Source: Bacteroidales bacterium
Lineage (GTDB): Bacteria; Bacteroidota; Bacteroidia; Bacteroidales; SMBSF39
NCBI GenBank assembly: GCA_021107685.1
Contig: JAIOSH010000219.1
Coordinates: 1 to 6,044, forward strand
Length of the DNA: 6,044 nt
Reading direction: 5' to 3'
A program made the position numbers and the translations under genes. Under the pieces are notes generated by a model, which ran no database searches, was not told where the DNA came from, and saw only the letters and a list, made by a program, of their open reading frames with translations. Below are positions 1-6,044 of this stretch, one piece after another (the first letter of the stretch is position 1; every line of letters starts with the position of its first letter).

Positions 1-1
1 G

Positions 2-238
2 TCAGGTGGAAAAGGTTTTTTTGTTACAGGCTTAATTTTTTATACAGTATCTTTATTTGGAGCGATTCAAATGTGGAAACTTAAAAAAATTGGATTTCAT
101 TTATATACTGTTGCACAAATTCTACTGCTTATTCTTCCTGTTACATATATTAAGTCTTATGATTTTTCATATATAGAATTGCTTTTAACAGGAGCATTTA
201 TTATTGCTTATTCAACTAATCTGAAATATATGTCTTAA
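2..238 (+). CDS. Small multi-pass membrane protein, C-terminal part (5' end outside window)
   Basis: The frame is open from the first bases and ends at TAA 236-238, giving the last 78 residues of a protein whose start lies upstream. It is strongly hydrophobic. Three likely membrane helices lie at about visible residues 5-24, 33-51 and 58-72. They are joined by a short basic loop (MWKLKKIGFH) and a polar loop around KSYDFSY. The MWKLKKIGF-type loop followed by a helix reminds me of small uncharacterised integral membrane proteins of about 130-150 residues that are common in Bacteroidota, but this is from memory of the family's look and no function is known to me. There are no catalytic or binding motifs. 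The gene is followed by more than 500 non-coding bases and is unlikely to share a transcript with the downstream transporter pair. I am confident it is coding and not confident of any role. Confidence 0.75.
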   Translation, partial: SGGKGFFVTGLIFYTVSLFGAIQMWKLKKIGFHLYTVAQILLLILPVTYIKSYDFSYIELLLTGAFIIAYSTNLKYMS

Positions 239-339
239 TATTATAACAAGCTCTAAACTACAAATATATTTAAAAAAGAGTTATGCTATTGACATCCCTA
301 CTGGATATGTTAAAAGTTATACGTTATAAAAGTTTGGAA

Positions 340-384
340 TGCCTAAAATTTTAGTTACTTACCAATTTTAAATAATTTTAGGCA
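340..384. repeat. 11-bp perfect inverted repeat with 23-base loop
   Basis: TGCCTAAAATT (340-350) is the exact reverse complement of AATTTTAGGCA (374-384). The left arm also forms part of a self-complementary 12-mer, CTAAAATTTTAG, at 343-354. It lies about 100 bases after the stop of the upstream membrane-protein gene. A T6 run starts eight bases after the stem (392-397), so it could act as a weak transcription terminator, but the spacing is poor for an intrinsic terminator. It could equally be a degenerate end of a small repeat element. The symmetry is seen directly; the role is inference. Confidence 0.5.
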
Positions 385-396
385 CTCGTAATTTTT

Positions 397-422
397 TATA
401 CTGAGCGTTAGGTCGAAGTATA
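397..422. repeat. REP-like interspersed motif (TGAGCG...GTCGAAG type)
   Basis: The outer ends TATACT (397-402) and AGTATA (417-422) are perfectly complementary and enclose GAGCG (403-407), TTAG, and GTCGAA. This resembles a short imperfect palindrome of the form CACTGAGCG-nn-GTCGAAGTG that I know to recur between genes in many Flavobacteriia and other Bacteroidota. Here the outer stem is A/T-substituted and the central spacer appears longer than the usual form by about two bases. It is a palindromic intergenic repeat rather than a gene. Its function (RNA stability, nuclease or protein binding, or mere dispersal) is not known to me. The match rests on memory, and a genome-wide search would settle it. 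Confidence 0.45.
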
Positions 423-481
423 GTTCACTTTAAGTACTGATTAGTTACAAATATCAATTAATCGTAAAAATTATCAAAGTT

Positions 482-563
482 ATGAAAAATCCTGTTATTT
501 AGAATCATTCTATACTGGGCAGCAACCTTCTTGATTACCAGTCCTTTATCCGATTTTTTTTAA
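482..563 (+). pseudogene. Possible frame-disrupted small hydrophobic ORF
   Basis: An ATG at 482 opens a frame that stops after six codons (TAG 500-502). The overlapping frame from 486 runs 25 codons to TAA 561-563 and encodes a markedly hydrophobic peptide containing LLFRIILYW, AATFLITSP and ending LSDFF. Removing one A from the A5 run at 485-489 would join the ATG to this frame and give a single-helix membrane peptide of about 26 residues starting MKILLFR. This may be a decayed small gene, a homopolymer error, or chance. The reverse strand is also open for about 30 codons here, which weakens the case. I do not recognise a family. Confidence 0.2.
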
Positions 564-575
564 ATTTCTTTATTT

Positions 576-599
576 TTAACAAACATATTGTTAATTTTG
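576..599 (+). promoter_or_regulatory. Candidate susC promoter -7 box overlapped by a dyad
   Basis: TAATTTTG at 592-599 fits the Bacteroidota -7 consensus TAnnTTTG and is the only forward-strand match between 239 and 775. A perfect dyad, TTAACAA (576-582) and TTGTTAA (588-594) with a five-base loop, overlaps its first bases and could be an operator. No convincing -33 TTTG is present at the usual spacing, and the implied leader is about 170 bases. In DNA this AT-rich a chance match is plausible, so this is tentative. Confidence 0.3.
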
Positions 600-775
600 T
601 TATGTAATAAAATATTAAAATAATATTAAAAAAGAATTAAATAAATATTACTTTTATAGAAAATTTATATATTAATCATAATTTCATGCTTTATACAATG
701 AAAATTAATATAAGGCATTATTTTTTAATTTTTTTTTAAATCAATAAAATTATTACTAACCAAATTTAATTTATT

Positions 776-3700
776 ATGAGAAAATTTACTATTTTCCTAG
801 CATTCTTTATATTTTTAGGAATGCAGTTAGTTCATGCACAAGACAGAGCAATAACAGGAACTGTTATTAGTTCGGATGACGGACTTGCAATTCCTGGTGT
901 CGCTGTCATGGTAAAAGGGACTAACATTGGTACTACAACAGACCTTGACGGGAAATATCAGTTAACGGTTGATAGCAAAGTAACAACCTTGATATTCTCG
1001 TTTATGGGTATGGTAACCAAAGAGGTACAAATTGGGGATAAAAATGTTGTTGATGTTGTTCTTGACCCCGATATTATGGATATTGAAGGTGTTGTTGTTA
1101 CAGCATTAGGTATATCCAGGGAAAAGAAAGCACTTGGATATTCTGTACAGGATCTGAAAGGTGATGAAATAGCAGAAGCAAGAGAAAATAACATTGTTAA
1201 TGCCTTAGCTGGTAAAATTGCCGGTGTTCAGGTTACAAATTCAAGCGGAGGTGTTGGATCCTCATCAAGAATTATTATTAGAGGTAATAGTTCCTTTGGT
1301 AACAATCAACCATTATTTGTTGTGGATGGAACTCCTATTCTCAACTCATCTTCTGAAGTTTCACAATGGGGGAATGGGCGTGACTATGGAAATGCCACAA
1401 CAGGACAAGACTTTGGTAATGCTGCTATGGATATTGATCCGAGCAATATTGAGTCAGTAAGTGTTTTGAAAGGCGCCAATGCTGCTGCACTTTATGGTAG
1501 TAGAGCTGCTAATGGTGTTATCCTTATTACTACTAAAAAGGGTGGTAAAGTTGGCACTGGTAAAAAAGCTATTGGAGTTGACTTCTCTACCGGGGTAACC
1601 TTCGATAATGTTTATGTTATTCCTAAATATCAGAACAAATACGGACAAGGTTATGGAGGTGGTGAATACCACTGGAAACTATTTCAACAAGATAACCCTG
1701 GAGTATATAGTAGTTATCAGGAATATGCTCAAAATGAATCTTTCAGCTATTATAACGGCGATTGGGGTGGTGTGATGGATGGAATTGATGAAAGCTGGGG
1801 ACCAAGACTTGATGCAGGATTAAATCTTGCACAATTCGACAGCCCATACACTTTTGATGCTAATGGAAATCCGGTATATACTCCGACTCCCTGGGTATCT
1901 CAGGAAGATAATATTAAAGATTTCTTTGAAACAGGTATAACATTTTCTAATAACCTTGCTATTACCGGTGGCACTGATAAAGCTTTTACCAGATTATCAT
2001 TAGGAAATACAAACCAAACAGGTGCTATTCCTAATACAGACCTTAAAAGAACAAACATAGGTTTTAGCGGAACTGTTAATTTGACAAAAAGGTTAACTGC
2101 AATTGCAAATATTAATTACATACGAAATAAAAGTGATAACATACCCGGTGGAGGTTATGATGAAAATAATATTATGCAATCAATTGGTTCCTGGTTTGGA
2201 CGGCAGGTTAATATGACATCACTGAAAGATAATTGGGAAACCCTTGATGCTTTTGAAAACCCTTATAACTGGAATAGAAGTTATCATAACAACCCATATT
2301 GGACTGTTAATAAAAATACAACATCAAGAACAAGGGACAGGATATTCGGTAATGTTAGTTTAAGTTACAAGTTAACAGATTGGCTTGATGTTATGGGGCG
2401 AGTAGGAACTGATTTTTTTAATGAATACAGAAAACATCTCGTTGCAGATAAATCAATAGAATCATCTTACGGAGGTGAATTCTGGAAAAGCCAAAGTTAT
2501 GAAAATGAGACAAATGCTGATTTAATTTTTACAGCAAAAAAGGATCTAACTGAAGATTTCACATTAAATGCAGCTTTAGGTACAAATTATATGAACCATA
2601 AATATCATTTTTTATATATGAGAGCTGCAGAATTAACCGTACCTGATTTTTATACAATTTCTAATGTTAAAGGAAATGCCTCGACAACAATGTTAGATAA
2701 AGAATATGAATCAAATAGTATATATGGTTCTGCAACAATAGGTTATCAACGTTTTGTTTATCTTGACCTGACTGCAAGGAATGACTGGAATTCTACCTTA
2801 CCAAAAGATAACTGGTCGTATTTTTATCCTTCAACCAGCTTAAGTTTTATTTTTACAGAAGCTTTTGATATAGATGATAAAATCCTTTCTTACGGAAAAG
2901 TCAGAGGAAGCTGGGCACAGGTTGGTAGTGCTACTAGCCCGTATCAAACCTTAGCAACATATTCTACTTTAAATTTTAATGATAATCCTATTGACCCTTT
3001 TAGTGGAGTTACCCAATATCACTATGCTTATGATATTCCCCCACTTGATCTTGAACCTGAGAAAACAACCGGTATTGAATTTGGTACAGACCTAAAATTT
3101 TTGAATAACCGTTTAGGTATTGATTTTACATATTATAATTCAAAAACAACAAACCAAATTATGATAATAGATGTTGCTCAGTCCTGCGGATTTACAGGTA
3201 TGGTTATCAATGCAGGAGAAATTCAAAACAATGGTGTTGAAATAATGTTATACGGTAAAATTTTGGATTCTAAAGACGGATTAAACTGGGATATTATATT
3301 GAACTGGGCAAAGAATAATAATGAAGTTAATGAATTATATGGAGATCTGGAATCATATATAATTGCAAGGTCATGGGGTGGTGTAACAGTTGAGGCTCGT
3401 CCAGGAGAACCCTATGGACAAATTAAAGGAGGTGCCTATGTAAGAGATGGTAATGATAATATCATTATTAATCCTAATACAGGTATTCCTGTCATTTCTG
3501 CCGAACCTGAAGTAATTGGTAATATTTTGCCGGATTGGACAGCTGGTATTCGCAATTCATTTTCCTATAAAAATATAGATTTCAGTTTCTTATTTGATAT
3601 GAGAAAAGGTGGCGACATATTCAGTGTTACTGACTGGTTTGGTGGTTATGCAGGTATAACAGAGGAAACTGCCGACGGAAATATCAGGGAGGTAGGTATG

Positions 3701-4117
3701 ATAGTTGATGGTGTTCTTGCTGCAACTAATCCGGATGGTAGTATGATTTATGATGATGATGGAAACCCAATTGGTAGCGGACAAGCAAATAATATCAGGA
3801 TTGCTGCCCAGGATTATTACGAAGGTTACTGGGGATTACCCGAAGCTTCAATTATTGACGGTACATTTATAAAATTTCGTGAAGTAGTGCTTGGTTATGA
3901 TCTTCCACAAAAATGGATGGACGGGACTGGTTTTTTAAGATCAGCTAATATCGCATTTGTCGGAAGAAATTTAGCATTGCTCTACGTTGATGAAAGCAAT
4001 GATGTACGCATAGACCCTGAAACCGGATTTGGTACTACAAACAGTGGTATGGGTATAGAGCAATATCAATTACCACCTACGAGAAGTCTTGGTTTTAGAC
4101 TACGTGTTATTTTCTAA
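776..4117 (+). CDS. SusC/RagA family TonB-dependent outer-membrane transporter
   Basis: This 1113-residue protein is the barrel subunit of a SusCD nutrient importer. It lies in the outer membrane and is energised by TonB-ExbBD. Residues 1-21 are a signal peptide (MRKF, hydrophobic core, VHA|QD). Residues ~24-98 are a carboxypeptidase-regulatory-like beta-sandwich (ITGTV, IPGVAVMVKGT, TDLDGKYQL). A TonB-box-like segment, EGVVVTALGI, lies at 104-113. The plug spans ~115-255 and contains IIIRGNSSF, LFVVDGTPI (180-188) and the SusC/RagA signature ESVSVLKGANAAALYGSRAA (226-245) followed by NGVILITTKKG. The rest is the beta-barrel, ending TRSLGFRLRVIF with the terminal Phe expected for BAM recognition. 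The length is normal for the family (about 950-1150) and no frameshift is seen. There is no N-terminal STN domain, so the FecR anti-sigma type of control is unlikely. The ATG at 776 is supported by the signal peptide directly after it. It is followed 32 bases later by its susD partner. The substrate cannot be told from this sequence. A single Cys at residue 804 is unremarkable. Confidence 0.97.
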   Translation: MRKFTIFLAFFIFLGMQLVHAQDRAITGTVISSDDGLAIPGVAVMVKGTNIGTTTDLDGKYQLTVDSKVTTLIFSFMGMVTKEVQIGDKNVVDVVLDPDIMDIEGVVVTALGISREKKALGYSVQDLKGDEIAEARENNIVNALAGKIAGVQVTNSSGGVGSSSRIIIRGNSSFGNNQPLFVVDGTPILNSSSEVSQWGNGRDYGNATTGQDFGNAAMDIDPSNIESVSVLKGANAAALYGSRAANGVILITTKKGGKVGTGKKAIGVDFSTGVTFDNVYVIPKYQNKYGQGYGGGEYHWKLFQQDNPGVYSSYQEYAQNESFSYYNGDWGGVMDGIDESWGPRLDAGLNLAQFDSPYTFDANGNPVYTPTPWVSQEDNIKDFFETGITFSNNLAITGGTDKAFTRLSLGNTNQTGAIPNTDLKRTNIGFSGTVNLTKRLTAIANINYIRNKSDNIPGGGYDENNIMQSIGSWFGRQVNMTSLKDNWETLDAFENPYNWNRSYHNNPYWTVNKNTTSRTRDRIFGNVSLSYKLTDWLDVMGRVGTDFFNEYRKHLVADKSIESSYGGEFWKSQSYENETNADLIFTAKKDLTEDFTLNAALGTNYMNHKYHFLYMRAAELTVPDFYTISNVKGNASTTMLDKEYESNSIYGSATIGYQRFVYLDLTARNDWNSTLPKDNWSYFYPSTSLSFIFTEAFDIDDKILSYGKVRGSWAQVGSATSPYQTLATYSTLNFNDNPIDPFSGVTQYHYAYDIPPLDLEPEKTTGIEFGTDLKFLNNRLGIDFTYYNSKTTNQIMIIDVAQSCGFTGMVINAGEIQNNGVEIMLYGKILDSKDGLNWDIILNWAKNNNEVNELYGDLESYIIARSWGGVTVEARPGEPYGQIKGGAYVRDGNDNIIINPNTGIPVISAEPEVIGNILPDWTAGIRNSFSYKNIDFSFLFDMRKGGDIFSVTDWFGGYAGITEETADGNIREVGMIVDGVLAATNPDGSMIYDDDGNPIGSGQANNIRIAAQDYYEGYWGLPEASIIDGTFIKFREVVLGYDLPQKWMDGTGFLRSANIAFVGRNLALLYVDESNDVRIDPETGFGTTNSGMGIEQYQLPPTRSLGFRLRVIF

Positions 4118-4149
4118 ATATTTTATAATAAAATAAAACAATAAATAAT

Positions 4150-5625
4150 ATGAATATGAAAAAAATATTAAAAATAAAAATTATCCTTGTACTAAGCTTA
4201 ATTATAGCATTAGTTTCATGTACCAAGGATTGGGAGGAAATGAATACTAACCCTAATGAGCCTGTTGAAGTTTCTCCAACTAATATTTTGGCTTATAGCT
4301 TGCGCTATATTGCTGATAATTTCTATGATGACTGGATGGATATGAATAATTTTGAAACCTATTCAGGTCATCTTGGTAAAATCCAATATATTGATGAAGC
4401 ACAATATAGATATCGTGAAGGTACAGTAAATAATGCCTGGAGAGATATTTATACAACAATGTTTGATTTACAGAAAGTAATAGATATGGCTGATGCAGAA
4501 GGAGATAAAAACATGAAAGCTGTTGCTTTGACTTTCCAGTCATTTATTTTACAAATTGCAACTGATACTTGGAAAGCAATTCCATATTCAGATGCAATGC
4601 TGGGACAACAAGGCAATATTACACCCGAATATGATTCACAAGAATTTATCTATGACAAATTGTTTGAAAATCTTAAAACAGCAGGAGACTTATTCGCACA
4701 AAACGGCGATGATGACTTAGGAGAAGGAGATTTACTATTTAATGGTAATGTAGGAAATTGGCAGAAATTTTGTAATTCACTTCGTTTACGAGTAGCTATC
4801 AGGGTTTCATTAAAAGATCCTGCAGGAGCTAAATCCCATATTGAGGAAATCTTAGGTGACCCCGGTAAATATCCGATAATTGCAAGTAATAATGATGATG
4901 CAAAATTTATATGGCCTGGAGTATCACCTTATAAAGAGCCTTGGGCAGAAAATTTTTTAGATGATGGACGTGATGATCATGGAATGTGTGTTACATTAAT
5001 TGATATTTTAAAAGATTATAATGACCCAAGATTACCTGTATATGCACAACCTGCACCTTCTGATGGTGAATACAGAGGCGTTGTAGCCGGTGCTGTAGAG
5101 GGTAGTTTCGTTATGGCAGATATATCACGTATTGGGGTATTTTATAGGGAAAATCCTAGTGGATTTACACCCTTTATGAGGTATCCTGAAATACAATTTA
5201 TTATTGCTGAAGCTGCTGTAAATGGATGGAATACAAATGGAATAGATGCTAAAACAGCTTATGACGCTGGTATTACTGCTTCGCTTCAGGAAAATGGTAT
5301 TGCTCAGGCTGATATAGATACCTATTTATTAGATTCAAATGTTGCCTGGGATGGTGATGTAAATAAAATTTATATGCAAAAATGGATATCATTGTTTAAA
5401 CAAGGCCATGAAGCTTGGGCAGAATGTCGTAGAACCGATATTCCTTTAATGGGAGAAGCACCAGGCTCGCCTTATCAGTCTCATAACAGACCACCTTTCC
5501 GCTATCCTTATCCTACAGATGAGTTTAACCTAAACGGTGCAAATATTGGTCAGGTTACAGGTGGAATTATTGACCATTTCTGGGGACAGCAAATGTTTTG
5601 GGATGTAAGAACAGGTGTTCATTAA
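4150..5625 (+). CDS. SusD/RagB-like nutrient-binding outer-membrane lipoprotein (SusD-like_2 type)
   Basis: This 491-residue protein is the surface lipoprotein partner of the SusC above and should cap the barrel and bind the incoming nutrient. Residues 1-23 are a lipoprotein signal with lipobox LVSC, so Cys24 would be acylated. The following TKDWEE is acidic, as in Bacteroidota surface-export signals. Family marks occur in the expected order: MNTNPNEP (31-38), ATDTWKAIPYSDAM (137-150), LLFNGNVGNWQKFCNSLRLR (195-214), a helix YPEIQFIIAEAA (345-356), and IYMQKWISLFKQGHEAWAE (407-425) then CRRTDIP. Near the end is RYPYPTDEFNLN (451-462). The pattern fits the SusD-like_2 branch of the SusD/RagB superfamily, whose fold is built on TPR-like helices; usual length is about 450-600. 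A second ATG at 4156 (MKKILK) is an equally good start, since both leave the lipobox intact. It is co-transcribed with susC across a 32-base gap and ends before a strong terminator. The ligand is unknown. Confidence 0.95.
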   Translation: MNMKKILKIKIILVLSLIIALVSCTKDWEEMNTNPNEPVEVSPTNILAYSLRYIADNFYDDWMDMNNFETYSGHLGKIQYIDEAQYRYREGTVNNAWRDIYTTMFDLQKVIDMADAEGDKNMKAVALTFQSFILQIATDTWKAIPYSDAMLGQQGNITPEYDSQEFIYDKLFENLKTAGDLFAQNGDDDLGEGDLLFNGNVGNWQKFCNSLRLRVAIRVSLKDPAGAKSHIEEILGDPGKYPIIASNNDDAKFIWPGVSPYKEPWAENFLDDGRDDHGMCVTLIDILKDYNDPRLPVYAQPAPSDGEYRGVVAGAVEGSFVMADISRIGVFYRENPSGFTPFMRYPEIQFIIAEAAVNGWNTNGIDAKTAYDAGITASLQENGIAQADIDTYLLDSNVAWDGDVNKIYMQKWISLFKQGHEAWAECRRTDIPLMGEAPGSPYQSHNRPPFRYPYPTDEFNLNGANIGQVTGGIIDHFWGQQMFWDVRTGVH

Positions 5626-5652
5626 TATTATATTTTTTGGATTAAATAATTG

Positions 5653-5676
5653 AAGTATAGTTTATTAATTATACTT
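5653..5676 (+). other. AT-rich stem-loop in the susD 3' UTR
   Basis: AAGTATA (5653-5659) pairs exactly with TATACTT (5670-5676) across a ten-base loop, and further A-U/G-U pairs are possible outside it. It lies just upstream of the terminator and could protect the 3' end of the transcript. The low G+C content makes a functional claim weak. Confidence 0.3.
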
Positions 5677-5681
5677 TAAAT

Positions 5682-5720
5682 AAAAAAGTGGCTGTTAGAT
5701 AAAGACAGCCACTTTTTTTT
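5682..5720 (+). terminator. Strong intrinsic terminator of the susC-susD unit
   Basis: A perfect 14-bp stem has arms AAAAAAGTGGCTGT (5682-5695) and ACAGCCACTTTTTT (5705-5718), with a nine-base loop and a T8 tract at 5713-5720. The core GTGGCTGT/ACAGCCAC is the only G+C-rich stem in the intergenic DNA. The A6 run on the left arm means the hairpin also ends in a U tract when read on the opposite strand. It sits 57 bases after the susD stop and separates the transporter pair from the next gene. Confidence 0.93.
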
Positions 5721-5848
5721 AGAAATTTTATTTTTTATTGGACTTTATAAACAATAGCCTGTTAATAAATTATAAAACACACCTTAATTATTATTAATTT
5801 TTTTTATATTATTGTCAATTAAATTTATGTTAAATTTTTTATTTAATA

Positions 5849-5878
5849 TTTGATTTAATAAATTTTTTTATATTTTTG
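5849..5878 (+). promoter_or_regulatory. Bacteroidota-type promoter for the gene at 5941
   Basis: A TTTG at 5849-5852 and TATTTTTG at 5871-5878 match the -33 TTTG and -7 TAnnTTTG elements of Bacteroidota housekeeping sigma promoters, with an 18-base spacer, within or close to the accepted range. Transcription would begin a few bases after 5878, leaving a leader of about 55 bases before the ATG. Its position just after a strong terminator supports an independent transcription unit. Confidence 0.7.
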
Positions 5879-5940
5879 CCACTTTAAAATTTTATTTTTT
5901 TTATTTAAACCAATAATTTATTAACTAAAATTTTTACATT

Positions 5941-6044
5941 ATGAAAAAAACAATTTTTACTTTAGTAATTGCTTTTTGTGCATTTGCAGTAATTAATGCA
6001 CAGGATTTAACCTCTAAAAAAGGTGTCCCTATATTGCCTGAAAA
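5941..6044 (+). CDS. Exported protein, N-terminal fragment (possible outer-membrane beta-barrel)
   Basis: Only the first 34 codons are in the window and the frame is open to the edge. The start MKKTIFTLVIAF leads into a typical Sec signal peptide (basic n-region, hydrophobic core, INA|QD). Cleavage after residue 20 would give a mature protein starting QDLTSKKGVPILPE. The KKGVPILPE motif directly after the signal reminds me of uncharacterised porin-like outer-membrane proteins of Bacteroidota, where it is often followed by a Gly/Asp/Trp-rich first strand. That identification is from memory and cannot be tested on 14 mature residues. The start is well supported by the promoter 63 bases upstream and by the signal peptide. 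It is a separate transcription unit from susCD, so a shared role in uptake is only a possibility. Confidence 0.82.
   Translation, partial: MKKTIFTLVIAFCAFAVINAQDLTSKKGVPILPE

Larger units (their letters stand above)
239..775. other. Intergenic region upstream of susC, 537 bases, repeat-bearing
   Basis: No intact gene of credible length is visible on either strand. The first half (about 239-430) holds an 11-bp inverted repeat (340-384) and a REP-like motif (397-422). The middle (482-563) holds a possible frame-disrupted short hydrophobic reading frame. The last part (about 590-775) is almost pure A/T and serves as the susC leader. It contains a candidate -7 box at 592-599 and an A/U-only stem-loop with arms 701-708 and 725-732, followed by a T run 733-737. 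No regulator gene, riboswitch or tRNA is recognisable. Confidence 0.7.
5626..5940. other. Intergenic region after susD, 315 bases
   Basis: This holds the end of one transcription unit and the start of the next. After the susD stop come an AT-rich stem-loop (5653-5676) and the intrinsic terminator (5682-5720). About 130 very AT-rich bases with no credible ORF follow, then the promoter at 5849-5878 and an AT-rich leader. No other RNA gene or repeat is evident. Confidence 0.75.

Noticed and set aside
466..558. Minus-strand frame of about 30 codons (contains KGLVIKKVAAQYR) as a gene remnant
   Set aside because: It has no start codon except an internal Met, is preceded by a stop, overlaps the forward hydrophobic frame, and matches no family I recognise. 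Chance is the simpler explanation.
761..768. Minus-strand TAAATTTG just before the susC start, as an antisense RNA promoter
   Set aside because: The -7 pattern matches, but no TTTG/TTG lies at the needed distance on the minus strand. Such octamers arise often by chance in this AT-rich DNA; similar matches occur at 261-268, 475-482 and 580-587.
239..775. CRISPR array, tRNA or intact insertion sequence in the upstream gap
   Set aside because: There are no regularly spaced direct repeats, no cloverleaf-like segment and no transposase reading frame; only isolated short palindromes are present.
958..1194. Open frame on the minus strand inside susC
   Set aside because: It lies wholly inside the well-supported transporter gene in another frame, has Ser/Thr/Ile-rich low-information composition, no recognisable motif, and no supporting start signals. 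The same applies to the other overlapping frames at 1218-1460, 1454-1672, 3590-3784 and 4280-4543.
4118..4149. Separate promoter or terminator between susC and susD
   Set aside because: The gap is only 32 A/T bases with no stem and no TAnnTTTG element; co-transcription is the natural reading.

Overview
The window looks like a chromosomal segment of a Bacteroidota bacterium, probably Bacteroidales/Marinilabiliales-like or Flavobacteriia-like. The DNA is very AT-rich and codon third positions favour A/T. It carries a SusC/SusD pair, which is essentially restricted to this phylum. The starts at 776 and 4150 have AT-rich leaders rather than Shine-Dalgarno sequences. The promoter before the last gene fits the Bacteroidota TTTG / TAnnTTTG pattern. 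The exact order cannot be fixed from this sequence.

Layout: (1) 2-238, the 3' end of a small multi-pass membrane protein. (2) 239-775, a 537-base non-coding stretch with an 11-bp inverted repeat, a copy resembling the TGAGCG...GTCGAAG interspersed repeat of Bacteroidota, a possible broken small hydrophobic reading frame, and an AT-only leader. A possible -7 promoter box overlaps a short dyad. (3) 776-4117, a full-length SusC/RagA-type TonB-dependent transporter. (4) 4150-5625, its SusD-like surface lipoprotein partner, 32 bases downstream. (5) 5682-5720, a strong intrinsic terminator. (6) 5849-5878, a good Bacteroidota promoter driving a gene that starts at 5941 and runs off the window. That gene encodes an exported protein, possibly a beta-barrel outer-membrane protein.

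The SusC and SusD proteins should form one outer-membrane import complex. SusD would cap the SusC barrel on the cell surface and capture a nutrient such as a glycan or peptide, and TonB would energise import through SusC. The window shows no adjacent glycosidase, peptidase, sigma/anti-sigma pair or hybrid two-component regulator, so the substrate cannot be named.

I see no CRISPR array, tRNA, rRNA, intact mobile element or convincing undescribed system. The points most worth checking are the repeat-rich gap before susC, the possible frameshifted mini-gene in it, and the leader that susC and the final gene appear to share.
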